Shown: positions 40,901-49,799 of the stretch, piece by piece
Layout: each line of letters begins with the position of its first letter
How positions within the stretch are numbered: the first letter of the stretch is position 1
NCBI RefSeq assembly: GCF_019097595.1
Contig: NC_080717.1
Location: 20,096,336 to 20,160,335 of the forward strand
Source of the DNA: Hemibagrus wyckioides
Taxonomy: Eukaryota; Chordata; Actinopteri; Siluriformes; Bagridae
Length of the DNA stretch: 64,000 nt
Reading direction: 5' to 3'
The notes under the pieces: generated by a model
What the model was told of the DNA's origin: nothing
Database searches by the model: none
The model's input: the letters and a program-made list of their open reading frames with translations, nothing else
Made by a program: the position numbers and the translations under genes

Positions 40901-42767
40901 CTACTGCACAAATCTGGCCCAATAATGGTATTCATTTTCCTTCCACGCAATACTTAAAAAAAAAAAGAAAAAAGAAAAAAGAAAAAAAAAAAAAAGAATT
41001 CACACTTTACACACTGAAGTACAGCCAATCGTTTATAAAGCCGAAGGGAAAACTCCCCCAGTCGTCTACAAAAATGTGTGGTTCAACTGTGAATGTTTAA
41101 GACTTCTCAAGGCCATTGCTGTCTGTAGGTGATTTAAGGTTTTGAAGCTTTTGTGGCAAAGCTAAAAGAGAAATCGATCTGAGATGTCCTTGCAACATGC
41201 AAGATGTCTCACATATGGACAACTTTACACAAGTCAGCGAGGAAAATTTCAGGCTGCATGCTTTTCTTCTATATCACAATTCCTGCTTTGCAGATTACGG
41301 ACAAGATCATGTGGAATTCAAACACGGATCTGGCGCACGCATTAAGTAATCATCTAATGAGGAAAATGCAAGTCCGAACCCTTGGAGAGGCTTGACGAGG
41401 CTGTCAGCGGATTCAAGTGTTCCATGAAGCCAGCCGTCAGAAACAACTGAAGCGTGTAAAAACTAAAACCACAAGCCTGATTGTCATTACATCCTGAAAA
41501 CTACACTACATTAAACACAGTTTATAGAATATACTAAAGAACCTGTTGCACAGGATTTTTTTTTTTTACTATTTCGAAACAACAGACCACGACACATTTG
41601 TTGACCCGTTTTAGTGGGCTGTTATAAAGTTTGATGAGGCTTTATTACACACTGTCCTGTGTTGTTTTTCAGGGTGTTCTGAATAAAGCTGCCAGTAGCC
41701 TTCTCCAAAGCTCCCTTACTTAGGTTACGGAGACTTTCACACTTTTCCAGTTGTCCATGTCAACCACACAAAACGGCTTGTAAAAAGTTTCAAAGCGTGG
41801 CCTGTTTGCCTCAGTGGTCACTTAAGCTTCAATCTTCGATTTGTGGACGGATTAAGATACGTTCATGACAAAAGCACTCGTAGGCAAGTGCTATTAATAT
41901 TGAATCAAAGGAGTATTTGAACAATCTGTAAGTTAACCACACGTTACAGTACACAGAACTGCTTTTCCAGGCTTGGATTAATAATAGTCCAATTTGTGTC
42001 AAGCCCTTAAAGATCATACCCAAACATGTGCTGATGATGAACGCTGGTTGAAGATCACGTTAGAGCTTGTACAGAGCAAATACTACATCAATCCCGGAGT
42101 ACATCATCAATCAAGAACCTTAGATAAAAGATGGCAAGGCTGACTAAATACAATGTAGCGTTCAATAACAATCGCCTCTGTTTTTCCTTTAAGAATGGAA
42201 ATGTAGATTGTGAAGAGAAACACTTTTATAGCTGATCAAAAGATAAATGCCCAAAAAAGTGTCACATTTTGTGTTTTGCATTTTGTTGCGTGAACTTTAA
42301 GGTTTTTAAATAGCCTCGTGAACTGGGGAACAAACAAGTGGTTGCCTTATGCAGATTTGAGCGGAAATTGTTCAGCCCACCATCAAAGCCTAATATCTGT
42401 GCTTAAGCTCAAAGCCGATTATTAAACACAAGACAAAAAAACACACGGGGTCTGAACGCACTGTACTTGCTTCTAATTCTAAGATAAACAAGTCCAGGTC
42501 ACAGGAAATTGAAAGTGAAAATTTCTACACAGACTGCTTAACCTGACATCTTTTCTTCAGAGAAAGGAAGTAAGTCAGCCGCCTGAGGAGCAACAAACAT
42601 TTCCAGTTTCGCGTGCTCTCAGGACCTGGAAGCCTCTCACGCTGAAGTCTGAAGGCTTTTTTTTTTGTTCCCATTCAAACTTGAGTCTAAAAACCAAACA
42701 GAAAGTGTTTTAAACATACCTTTTTACGGCGGACGTGGACACACACTTTGCTATTGTTACAGCCCAT
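31807..42767 (-). CDS. ccdc69: ccdc69, coiled-coil domain-containing protein 69 (9 coding exons)
   Basis: Joined coding exons, in order of transcription: 42767-42720, 38022-37962, 36779-36601, 33954-33867, 33780-33707, 33544-33443, 33310-33191, 32341-32244, 31981-31807. They total 945 bases, or 314 residues plus TGA. Every intron is GT-AG and all phases match. The protein starts MGCNNSK, a classical N-myristoylation signal with a palmitoylatable Cys3, as in mammalian CCDC69, which begins MGC. A basic linker follows, then almost continuous coiled coil from about residue 55 to 290. The diagnostic block HGSPGEFWEQEQESL with VIEMK lies at residues 186-206. Other family segments are QQNEDLRVR near 240 and QEKEELLFKLL near 281, and the C-terminus ends in PAEVSQS. 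Human CCDC69 is about 296 residues and is related to the MTUS1/MTUS2 C-terminal coiled coil, but the FWEQE block and short length favour CCDC69. In human the protein is reported at the central spindle, affecting midzone assembly; that role is inferred here. Confidence 0.95.
32244..32341 (-). CDS. ccdc69: ccdc69 coding exon 8
   Basis: It encodes residues 225-256 plus two bases of His257 (VERNLALEDQVLQVLQQNED). The acceptor is TTTTCTCAG and the donor GTAAGC. The ENLxLED..QQNEDLxVR pattern is shared with the CCDC69/MTUS C-terminal region. Confidence 0.93.
32461..32620 (+). mobile_element. Decayed copy of a teleost interspersed repeat (intron 7 of ccdc69)
   Basis: Weak but ordered similarity to the repeat family seen at 46478, 55549 and 62150: GGTGCCCTGCCATAAACTGGAGTCCTGTCTCAGG corresponds to the family segment on a predicted difference and summary line (in two pieces, GGTGCCCTGCCATAAACTGG and AGTCCTGTCTCAGG). 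The copy is short and old. Confidence 0.4.
33191..33310 (-). CDS. ccdc69: ccdc69 coding exon 7 (FWEQE block)
   Basis: It encodes residues 185-224, THGSPGEFWEQEQESL through QMEAL, exactly 40 codons. The GSP.EFWEQE.ESL..VIEMK pattern is the most diagnostic part of CCDC69. It is phase 0 at both ends, with donor GTATAA. Confidence 0.95.
33443..33544 (-). CDS. ccdc69: ccdc69 coding exon 6
   Basis: It encodes residues 151-184, EQIEQLTADLKLF through LHRNIQ. This aligns with the human CCDC69 stretch that precedes the FWEQE block. It is phase 0 at both ends, with a weak donor GTACAT. Confidence 0.9.
33707..33780 (-). CDS. ccdc69: ccdc69 coding exon 5
   Basis: It encodes residues 126-150, ELKNVHNEEKNVLQ through ESALK. 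The acceptor has the tract TTTTTTCCCCCCAAAG and the donor is GTACTC. The intron to exon 4 is only 86 bases. Confidence 0.9.
33867..33954 (-). CDS. ccdc69: ccdc69 coding exon 4
   Basis: It encodes residues 97-125 (start VKSETAAELSAVHENQ) plus one base of Glu126. The acceptor ends in CTGACAG and the donor is GTATGT, phase 1. Sequence and frame continue the coiled coil. Confidence 0.9.
34190..34245. repeat. A-rich (AAAAAC)n simple repeat
   Basis: About 55 bases of AAAAAC and AAAAAAC units in ccdc69 intron 3, close to a T23 run at about 34051-34073. Confidence 0.85.
34477..34590. mobile_element. SINE-like teleost repeat fragment (ccdc69 intron 3)
   Basis: The string ACATTTTGTCATTTAGCAGA followed by CACTCTTATC matches the CATTTGGCAGACGCTTTTATCC landmark of a very common ostariophysan repeat (seen here with several changes). 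Only part of the element is present. Confidence 0.5.
34656..34702. repeat. Two tandem copies of a 22-base unit
   Basis: ACTAGTAATTTTACTAAAAA recurs directly with 22-base spacing, then ends in an A run. Confidence 0.8.
35165..35295. mobile_element. LINE-type 3' fragment (ccdc69 intron 3)
   Basis: Landmarks are TGCTGGTCCCAAGCCCGGAT, GAGGGTTGCGTCAGGAAGGG and CATCCGGCGTAAAA. They match a segment found at the 3' end of non-LTR retrotransposons in many fish. Only about 130 bases are recognisable and there is no coding part. Confidence 0.6.
35341..35376. repeat. Perfect 13-bp inverted repeat (hairpin) in ccdc69 intron 3
   Basis: CCACTGAGGGTCT (35341-35353) and AGACCCTCAGTGG (35364-35376) are exact reverse complements around a 10-base loop. 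One further A-T pair extends the stem to 14 bp. No function is known. Confidence 0.85.
36545..36568. repeat. Poly-A run beside ccdc69 exon 3 donor
   Basis: About 22-23 A on the plus strand (T on the transcript) inside intron 3, starting roughly 33 bases past the exon 3 splice donor. Confidence 0.9.
36601..36779 (-). CDS. ccdc69: ccdc69 coding exon 3
   Basis: It encodes residues 37-96, from QCTAEEK to VLVHTLTEM, the start of the coiled-coil region. The acceptor ends in TTACTAG and the donor is ATG followed by GTAATA, phase 0. A run of about 23 A residues on the plus strand lies some 33 bases beyond the donor, inside the intron. Confidence 0.88.
37240..37545 (+). mobile_element. Tc1-like transposon, 3' remnant of transposase
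   Basis: The plus strand encodes QSPDLNPVENLWNVIKRKM from 37254, with VTQQQCEKLVESM downstream. This is the C-terminal end of a Tc1/mariner DDE transposase, including the conserved Glu of the PxENLW motif. The frame stays open from about 37244 to a stop at 37520, but everything upstream (helix-turn-helix domains and the two catalytic Asp) is missing. It lies in ccdc69 intron 2, opposite to the gene. Confidence 0.85.
37962..38022 (-). CDS. ccdc69: ccdc69 coding exon 2
   Basis: It encodes residues 17-36 plus the first base of Gly37. The acceptor has a long pyrimidine tract ending in CTCAAG, and the donor GTGAGT is near consensus. The lysine-rich start matches the KKK-rich stretch after the MGC motif in mammalian CCDC69. 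A second GTGAGT donor lies 56 bases further on (after 37906); only the first one keeps frame with exon 3. Confidence 0.85.
39154..39642 (-). mobile_element. Internally deleted Tc1-like element with terminal inverted repeats
   Basis: The left end TACACTATATTGCC and the right end (reverse complement TGCACTAAATGGAC) form imperfect terminal repeats. On the minus strand, VPDPTNALVIEWTDL is a decayed version of the Tc1 transposase stretch (SVPDLTNALVAEW type) near the C-terminus. Further landmarks are GGAACAGGTTTCTGCTCC and AGTTCCAGTGAAGGGAAACT. The copy lies in ccdc69 intron 1 and is non-functional. Confidence 0.75.
40768..40845. mobile_element. LINE-like tail fragment with (GACA)n
   Basis: A short GACA repeat is followed by ACTTTATTCATCCCATGAGG and GAAATTCCTTTGTTTAC. 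This joint is typical of a fish non-LTR element end. Only the tail is visible. Confidence 0.4.
40951..40997. repeat. Polypurine (A/AAAAAG)n run
   Basis: About 45 bases of A with spaced G in ccdc69 intron 1. Confidence 0.85.
42720..42767 (-). CDS. ccdc69: ccdc69 coding exon 1
   Basis: It encodes residues 1-16, MGCNNSKVCVHVRRKK. The Gly2, Ser6 and Lys7 pattern fits N-myristoyltransferase substrates, and Cys3 is a likely acylation partner. The start codon has G at -3 and G at +4, a good Kozak context. The donor is AAG followed by GTATGT, phase 0. The next exon lies 4.7 kb away. Confidence 0.9.
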
Positions 42768-42960
42768 GCCTTTCTTTCTTGTCGCCTCTGCTCCTTGCGC
42801 GAGGCGAAAGCTGCCCGGTTAACCTCGCGTTCAAAATAGTGCAGCAGCACGAGCTCACCTCTCTCCGCAGTGCACGCGACGCGTCACACTTTAATGACCA
42901 GTATTAGCCTAATAAAACACCAAAACGACCGGAAGCAGGCTAACAAACTACCGTAACACT
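42768..42960 (-). promoter_or_regulatory. ccdc69: Probable 5' UTR and CpG-containing promoter of ccdc69
   Basis: Directly upstream of the ccdc69 start codon, about 120 bases are clearly richer in G+C and CpG than the surrounding AT-rich DNA (several CGCG and GCGC motifs between 42780 and 42890). That is the usual look of a TATA-less housekeeping-type promoter. No TATA box or precise start site can be named. Confidence 0.45.
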
Positions 42961-44268
42961 ACACGAACAAAACAACTAACTTGGCAACTTTATTGTTTAA
43001 AAAAAAAAAAGTTATTTAAAAACACTGAACGCGCTTGTGAGATTTGAATTTTACCGTAATTACCGTTATAGTCGGTCAGCATAAATGTTCAAATGAAGCT
43101 GTGTAAGTGGAAACATACTTGCTGACGTTTTCGCAAACAAGCTCGCTGACTTTGATATTACCTTTGAGTAAGAAAACCTACAAAAACACAGCTTTGTGAA
43201 TATAAATCAATATATATATATATATATATATATATTTGTCACTTTATATATCATATCTATTTGTTGGAGCAGAGATTTCCTTTCTGTTTTATTTCCACCC
43301 AAAAAAACATGTGGTAGCATATTAATTGAATCCAATTGTAAATTGTTAAGGTCTAGACTAGGAATAGCATAAAGAATAGGAAAGCATCTTATAAAATTAC
43401 TTAAAACAAATAAAACCAAAAATTATACTTTGAAAAGCAAGCCAGTGATGGTGCATACTGTTTCTATGAATAAATGATTAAATGTGATGAAAAACACTGA
43501 TCAAATATTAAACTGCATAAATGTTCCAGTTTGAAAGCGATCACGCTATACCGGGATAGGTTACAGTATGATAGGTCACAGTACTTCTGCCTGATCATAC
43601 CAAGATCTATTTCAAGCCTCTTGGCCTGCTTATTTGGTTTATATTAAGCATCAGTGTGATAGCCTACCTCTGCTCTGGGGCCATCTAGGGAATCTGAAAC
43701 ACTTTCATTTTTGTCAAAACGCAATCTATTTATAGTGGATGGCTCTAATCTGACATAAAAAAGCAGTTGTTGCTGTGTGTGAGTAGAGGAACTTTCCAAG
43801 CCCTAGCAGCTGTAGAGTCTCAGTTAGCAGCAGACCCTACATCCATTGGATGAAATAACAAAGTGACAAGCTATAAGATAAATCACGGTTTACACTGCTG
43901 GGTGCAGGAACAACGGCACTGCACTGACTTAAACAGTTTGTTTTCACACTAGGATAAGCCAAAGATATGTGCTGATTACATATGAGGTCAGTGACTGTTA
44001 ACGTGAAACGCTCAGACTTATTTTGGCAAAAACTGAGACATTATGTCCATTATGATAATCATCAGATCACAATACATCCTCTTTGGAATCCAGATTTTTT
44101 TTTTTTTAAATTGGTGTGTTAGACAGCACCACCTCACACTCTTGAGATGTAAATGAATGGTGTTTATCCCTCTGTACAGTTCCAGAGACTTGCAGAAACT
44201 ATGCCAAGGCCCAGTGAATCTCTACAGCAGCTTGAGATAACATTTTTTCCACTACCTCCCAGGCAATG

Positions 44269-44301
<33 letters not shown>

Positions 44302-47102
44302 TGCAGTAGGTATCATCTTTAAGTAGTTTCAGCAACTGGCCTAAAATACAGGAACGTGTACCACTTATAACCTTATGTGTCAGAATAATGAAATAGATTC
44401 ATTTGAAAATAAATTAATATAATATATAATAAGTCAGTTCACAAATTAATCATGGTTTACATATATGTTCAAATAATCCAAACAGAATTGCGATATATAA
44501 CTTTTATATAAAAATTTCCACTCTGGTAGTTTTCATTCCAGTGATTTTTTAAAATTCTTTTGCCTCGTCTCCTCTACCTAGACTGAATCATGTGAATCTT
44601 TTCAGCAGCATTCAGAATGATGGACTCAAGCAAAAAAAAAAATCCTACCAAGTCTTTTGTTTTGCTATAAGAAAATGTCTGGAATCTGTCTGGTGTCTGA
44701 AACACTCTCTCCTTGAAACTGACTGGTGTGATACAGCTTGAGGATGTACATGATCTAATCTATATTCTTTTTTAATTTGGCCCCTTGCTTCCTGCAAACT
44801 GGCAGAAAACATGAGACAGAAATATTGGAATAAATTGACTGGGGTGCTTTATTATTAAGTCATTTAATACGCACACCTAGCCAACAGCAATCACTGCAGA
44901 TGCTGATAATTTAGTACAGGATGCATAATATAATAATTCTATTCAGTTCAAAATAGATATGGTAACTGGATGATATGTATTTGTGTGTGGAAATGTGTGC
45001 TTTTTGTTGATGGTGGAGGATTGATATGATCAGAGATCCACCTGGCCATCTGGAATAATGCTGGTGATGAATGACTTCGGAATGTTTTCTGCAGAATCAG
45101 GAATGTCAGGAATGATTATAACAAGTGAAGCGGCCAGGCTCAGGTTTTACGATGTAGCCTACACGGTGCACTATATAGACTTCAGCCCTCTGTATATTAT
45201 TATTACAGCTGGATGGCAAACTTTTTATTTAGAGAGGAGTTTCACTTAAAAAAAAAAAAAAGGTTTCACAACTTGGTAAAGCAGCGCTTCAAAAATCATA
45301 ATTTACTTCACACACCTCAGGCAATGCTTTAAAGGAATAGTTCAGATAAACATAAAAATGTCCACAGTTTCTCCCTTGGCCTCTTCTGTAGTCAATCATC
45401 CAGTGTGTCTGGTGTCTTAAATTTCCTTTAGTTTTGTGCTATAGCTACAAGGCTAATATTACAATCAAAGCAAGGAAAGCCACCATGTTTAGCAGGATAC
45501 AAATTGCATGACCAAATTATTTTTGCTTGTTTTCTGGACACTGTGTATTACACTGTTAACTATGATAACAGACAAAAGTACATTACATAATCAAAAACTA
45601 TGGCTTTACCCATCTTTAAGCTGGAATCATTTTCTTCAGCATAGAAGAAGGCCAAATTATAGCAGTGGATGTGTATGTGATTCTGATGATAATTTATTAT
45701 AAATTAAAGAAAAATATTATTATTTTAAATATAAATTAAAAATAGCCTTTTACATGTTAATTAAAATGCAGCTTTCATAATGCTGGTAGCTATAATGACC
45801 TATATAACCTATGTATAAGGGATTTCATGATAAATATTTAGTCGTATACTATATTGGATTTTGATATTGAATTAAAATTGAGAATAAATTCTGTTAAGGA
45901 GCTCATCGTAAATATTTCTTTTCTCACGTTTGGTCCTTTTTAAAACTGATGTGAGTGAAGAAACTTCATTTAAAGGTGTTAAGCTTTGTTGATGAATAAC
46001 AGATAACAATGCATTGCATAGATGATTGTGGTTTTTGATGTAGGAATTGTTATTAAGAAATCTATAGTCAGCTTTAAGAAATGAAATACCATTCATTCAA
46101 ATCAAACTGACTAATGAACCTGGTGTCTCAGTAGTGCTATATACACCAAAGGGGGTACAATACTGTATGCTTACATGCTGAAAGACAGTGAATGCATATA
46201 TGATAAAACATTTGTTTACCTTACAAATAATAAAAAGTGTTTTTGTCGCCATCAAGTGTTCAAAGTGTGAAATTACAGTGTCAGTGTAGCTGCTTATAAC
46301 GAACTCCTTCTTAGTTTCCTCATTTTCAGGTATAATCTGTCAGAATTGTTGTAAATAGCTAACTAAAACTCAAAACAATACTAAAATCTCATTTGTGTAT
46401 TATTCTAAAACACAATTCATCAGTTACCCAAAGGAAAGTTGGTGAAATATAGCCAAGGGGTTGCAATAGAGGTGAAAGTTACAACCCACATGGGGCACAA
46501 GGCAGGGGATGCCCTGGACAAGGTGCCAGTCCATCACACACATACTCATACACACATTCACACACTATGGCAAGTTAGAGACATCTTGGGACCGGGAAGA
46601 AAAAACAGAGGCGCAGGAAAACCCCAGAAGCACAGGGAGAACATGCAAACTCCATGTATCCTCAGTGCTGGAGGTGTGAGGTCTACAGAGTTACAAGAAT
46701 TAAAAATGATATTTTCAACCAAAGTAATTACATGTAAATTATATTTATTATTGAGTTCTTGTAGTTTGACTGGTCATTTAATTCAATAGGTCACACTCAA
46801 ACCCCAGGAACAATTTAACAAGTAGAACTTGAGTAGAAACTTGAAACATTCTGTGTTCTGCACACCTCCAATAAATAGTCCGAATATTATTAAACACATT
46901 TAAATAATGTACCCGATATATCTATTCATGAATAGATTAATTTTGTTCATAAAATAATTCTTCGGTCCATGGAATTCCTTTTACAGATAAAAGGTGTTCC
47001 AGGATCAAGGTCTTTCAAAAAAACCTGACCAAAATTTTGTTAAGAAAAAGAGAAAACGCTTTTAAACATAACATGTTAATGAAACTCTGTCACAAATCTT
47101 TG
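42961..47102. other. Intergenic region between gm2a and ccdc69
   Basis: AT-rich DNA with no recognisable gene. It holds (AT)n at about 43208-43235, (CT)n at 44269-44297, a string TTTAAAGGAATAGTTCAG near 45330 that resembles a common ostariophysan repeat end, and one interspersed repeat copy (46478-46692). Confidence 0.55.
46478..46692 (-). mobile_element. Copy of a teleost interspersed repeat (family A)
   Basis: On the minus strand it carries GGAGTTTGCATGTTCTCCC and then a part rich in GTGTG, followed by ATGGACTGGCACCTTGTCCA and GGCATCCCCTGCC. The same order of landmarks occurs at 55549-55862, 62150-62425, 53551-53640 and 60710-60885. The element class (SINE, LINE tail or DNA element) cannot be settled from this window. 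Confidence 0.7.
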
Positions 47103-47734
47103 TTTATTGATAATTTGCTTAATTTAAAATTTGTTTCACCATTTTTGGGCAAAAACCCAGAATTAAACAACTGATAATATTGCCATGGTCCTCATCACGA
47201 GGTTTACATCGTACAAGGAAAAACCTTCGGGCAACTGCTCGTTGTTTTTCTCCTCATGGTTACACTAAACAGTAAATATATACAATATAAACAAGTAATC
47301 ATTATTTAAAAAAAATTTTAAAAACAAATGAGATGAACATGGCACATTAGCGAATACTAAAAAACGACTGTACTCTGATTATTTAAATTCAATCTAACAT
47401 TATGTTAAAATCCTACATCATTTATAGAGTGCAGGTCACGACCTTTTGATTGGTCCATGTGAATCATTTTACAGTGAATCATAAATGCATGATCATTTTA
47501 GATCAAAATCAGGCTCAGAACTGCACGGATAGAACCAAGTTAAATGTGATAATTCTACTGATCCTAATTTAAAGTGATCAAATGTCTATATTAGCAAGTT
47601 CCCAAAATCAGTAGGATTCTAGACGATACCATTGACGAACAGAACGCATGCTTTGTCAGATAACGTGTCTCACAACACCTTTTTGTTCTATTAATGCATC
47701 ATATATCGTATGTATTGTATCTATTAATTGGATC
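47103..47734 (-). other. gm2a: Probable 3' UTR of gm2a with polyadenylation signal
   Basis: This is AT-rich sequence after the gm2a stop. The nearest AATAAA hexamer on the minus strand is at 47108-47103, giving a 3' UTR of about 630 bases. No other gene feature is visible. The extent is inferred from the hexamer. Confidence 0.4.
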
Positions 47735-47890
47735 TTAATCTGAGTGTAGAGTGAGGACAACTTTAAGGCATCCGAGCTCTTTCTCTGAGTTTCCAATCAC
47801 CCCCTGGACACGGTACTGGCCATTGGTCAGCCAGAATGGCAGGTCCATTTTAGGCAGGGAGAAAATAGACTGAGGTAGAGAGTATTCACC
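47735..47890 (-). CDS. gm2a: gm2a coding exon 4, stop codon
   Basis: It encodes residues 147-197: [27 protein letters not shown] and ELGCLKV, matching GTYSLPKSEF, LELPSWLTTGNYRI and RLGCIKI in mammals. The last family cysteine is at 187. The stop is TAA at 47737-47735. Acceptor TTCTTTTTCAAG, phase 0. Confidence 0.95.
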   Translation of the reverse strand, partial: GEYSLPQSIFSLPKMDLPFWLTNGQYRVQGVIGNSEKELGCLKVVLTLHSD

Positions 47891-48838
47891 CTTGAAAAAG
47901 AAAAGCAGAGTGTCAGAGTTAAAAACATCAACAATGGACAAAAAGGACAATAATGAAAAAAGTGCATATTATATTAGTAACCTACTAATCTATAAATTTT
48001 ACGAAGCCATAAGTGTGTGGGGACACTCACTGCTTTGAAAGGGCAGTGGCAGGGAAGGCCATATGTGCGCAGAGGCTCAGGACAACTCTGACCAGGAGGA
48101 ATGAGCTGGTTCAGTATATCACAGATATCCTGATAGTGGCAGCTCCCTAGCTCGTCCAAACATGGGACCTTGACCCAGAAACCAGCAACCTCTTTCTCCA
48201 GTGTGACATTTAGCTAAAATAAAAAAAACAGACACAAGATCACTTGTTAGAAAAATCAGACAATCTCACTCAGGACTCAATTTGCAGTTTGGCCTCACAA
48301 AGCCAGTTGTTGACATATAATCTGTTTCTGCTATCAGCTCAATGGACCCATGTGATAAGTCACAAGTTATAAAAACAAACACAGGGCAATAAGCACAAGA
48401 AAAAAAAGAGAAAATCTAGTCCCACACTAACTTTGGGTTAAACAGGGTCATGCATATGATTTTACGCCTTGGTCAGTAAAAAGTCTGTAATGGTGAAAGC
48501 TTCGAGAAAGATCATGTTGCCTAATAGCATACTGCTTTATGAGTTATTTGGCTTAATGTGTGATTGGGGGGTCAGAGGGGTTAGTTAAGTGCCTTAAATT
48601 CAGCATACGTTTTGTTATACACTCTCTACAGTAATAAATTATGCACCACCAGTATGTGTGTGTGTTTTATCAACATTCTAATTCCGACTAAAACTAACAG
48701 CTATATATGGGAAAAGACTCAAAAAGCAGAAGTGTGAAGTTCCTGTATTCACTCTGATGACACCCACATGACATTAACCTTGCAGCAACAAGATGTGTTA
48801 CAGCAGAGACTTGAAGCAAAAGTATCCACTTATGAGTA

Positions 48839-48870
<32 letters not shown>

Positions 48871-49470
48871 ATTTTATTGATATAGTGCCTTTCCTACAAC
48901 TTAAGGACACTTTACATTCCAAGAAATTCATGCTAAAGGAAACTTACACAAATCGATCTGTGCCAATATTTTGTCTACACCTTGCACTGTATCCAGATGT
49001 TTAAACGATTAAAACGAACACAAATATTCCATTAATTGGGATCACATCCTGCAGAAACATCTCCACTTGTCCACCTGGGTTCAGTGTCAAACAAAAAACA
49101 AACCCATGTGTGTCTAGTGCTTACAGAGAGAGGAGACACCAGAGCCACTGAGGTTGTCCCAGCTGCACTTGCTGTCAAATCTCCCGGTATGTTAATGGGA
49201 TCTGGAGACAAATCAAGACTCTTCATAACAGCTGGATCATCAGCCTTTCCGCAGTTCTCCCAGGAAAAGCCTACAATCTAACAGACAGACAGACAGACAT
49301 GTTACATTAATGTTCCCAATATTAACTTCCATGTTAAAAATTCCAACATCCAAATGCTCCATTCTCACCTTGGCCAATCTCAGCGGTCTGCTGATCTGCA
49401 CAGCACATATTCCTTCCTTTAAAAACCCACCAGCGGTCCATAAAACAATAAACAAAGGAACTGAAATCAT
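47735..49470 (-). CDS. gm2a: gm2a, GM2 ganglioside activator (4 coding exons)
   Basis: Joined coding exons: 49470-49369, 49277-49125, 48213-48031, 47890-47735. They total 594 bases, or 197 residues plus TAA (human protein 193). All introns are GT-AG in phase 0. Residues 1 to about 23 form a hydrophobic signal peptide. The mature part carries the family pattern: FSWENC near 38-43, DPAV near 48, [14 protein letters not shown] at 90-103, [22 protein letters not shown] at 124-145 and LGC at 185-187. All eight mature cysteines are present (43, 103, 110, 116, 129, 140, 142, 187), consistent with the four disulfides of the family. In mammals this small lysosomal protein extracts GM2 ganglioside from membranes and presents it to beta-hexosaminidase A; loss causes the AB variant of GM2 gangliosidosis. 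The start codon has A at -3. One sequon, NVT, lies at 87-89. Confidence 0.96.
48031..48213 (-). CDS. gm2a: gm2a coding exon 3
   Basis: It encodes residues 86-146, 61 codons. It includes [20 protein letters not shown] and the nearly invariant run from [12 protein letters not shown] to CHCPFK. It holds six of the eight mature cysteines and the only N-glycosylation sequon (NVT). Acceptor TTTTATTTTAG, donor GTGAGT, phase 0. Confidence 0.96.
48838..48925. mobile_element. (AAT)n plus LINE-like tail in gm2a intron 2
   Basis: About 30 bases of AAT triplets directly precede ACATTTTATTGATATAGTGC and CTTTCCTACAACTTAAGGAC with ACTTTACA. This microsatellite-tail arrangement is frequent at ends of fish non-LTR elements. 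Confidence 0.5.
49125..49277 (-). CDS. gm2a: gm2a coding exon 2
   Basis: It encodes residues 35-85, with [21 protein letters not shown] and IPGDLT, matching FSWDNC, DPAVIRSLTLEPDPI and VPGNVT of the mammalian protein. The human N-glycosylation site in this stretch is absent here, where Asp replaces Asn. Acceptor TGTTAG, donor GTAAGC, phase 0. Confidence 0.93.
49369..49470 (-). CDS. gm2a: gm2a coding exon 1 (signal peptide)
   Basis: It encodes residues 1-34, beginning [15 protein letters not shown], a hydrophobic core typical of a secretory signal peptide, and ending in PLRLAK. The donor is AAG followed by GTGAGA, phase 0. The N-terminal sequence is poorly conserved in the family, so the start is supported mainly by length, hydrophobicity and context. 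Confidence 0.85.
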
Positions 49471-49760
49471 TATTTTACTAATTTAAATGTATTCTATATC
49501 TATTTAATATAGAGACGTTCACATAAAAACACTGTAACTTAGACTTTAAAACACAGCTGCACACTGGCTCACGCCCAAGCCACACTCAAACTAACTGGAA
49601 ATCCTACACTGGCAAAATATTTACTCCAGTTAGCCTTTAGCTTCTTCCGCATTATGATGCATGGTGTCATGCAGCGCCCTCTACAGGCTGGTGGAGACAA
49701 AACCATAGCCGAAGTGAACCGCTGTGTTTATTACAAACCACCACAAGATGGCGACATTGC
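49471..49760 (-). promoter_or_regulatory. gm2a: Probable gm2a 5' UTR and promoter region with YY1-like motif
   Basis: This is the stretch between the gm2a start codon and the minisatellite at 49800. It contains CAAGATGGCGAC near 49743-49754 on the plus strand, a good match to the YY1 site (AAGATGGCG) common at transcription starts of housekeeping genes. No TATA box is seen at a useful distance. Motif presence is direct; promoter function is inference. Confidence 0.35.
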
Positions 49761-49799
49761 ACCGCTGCTCAGTGTGGAGAATAAACCGATCTCAAAAAC

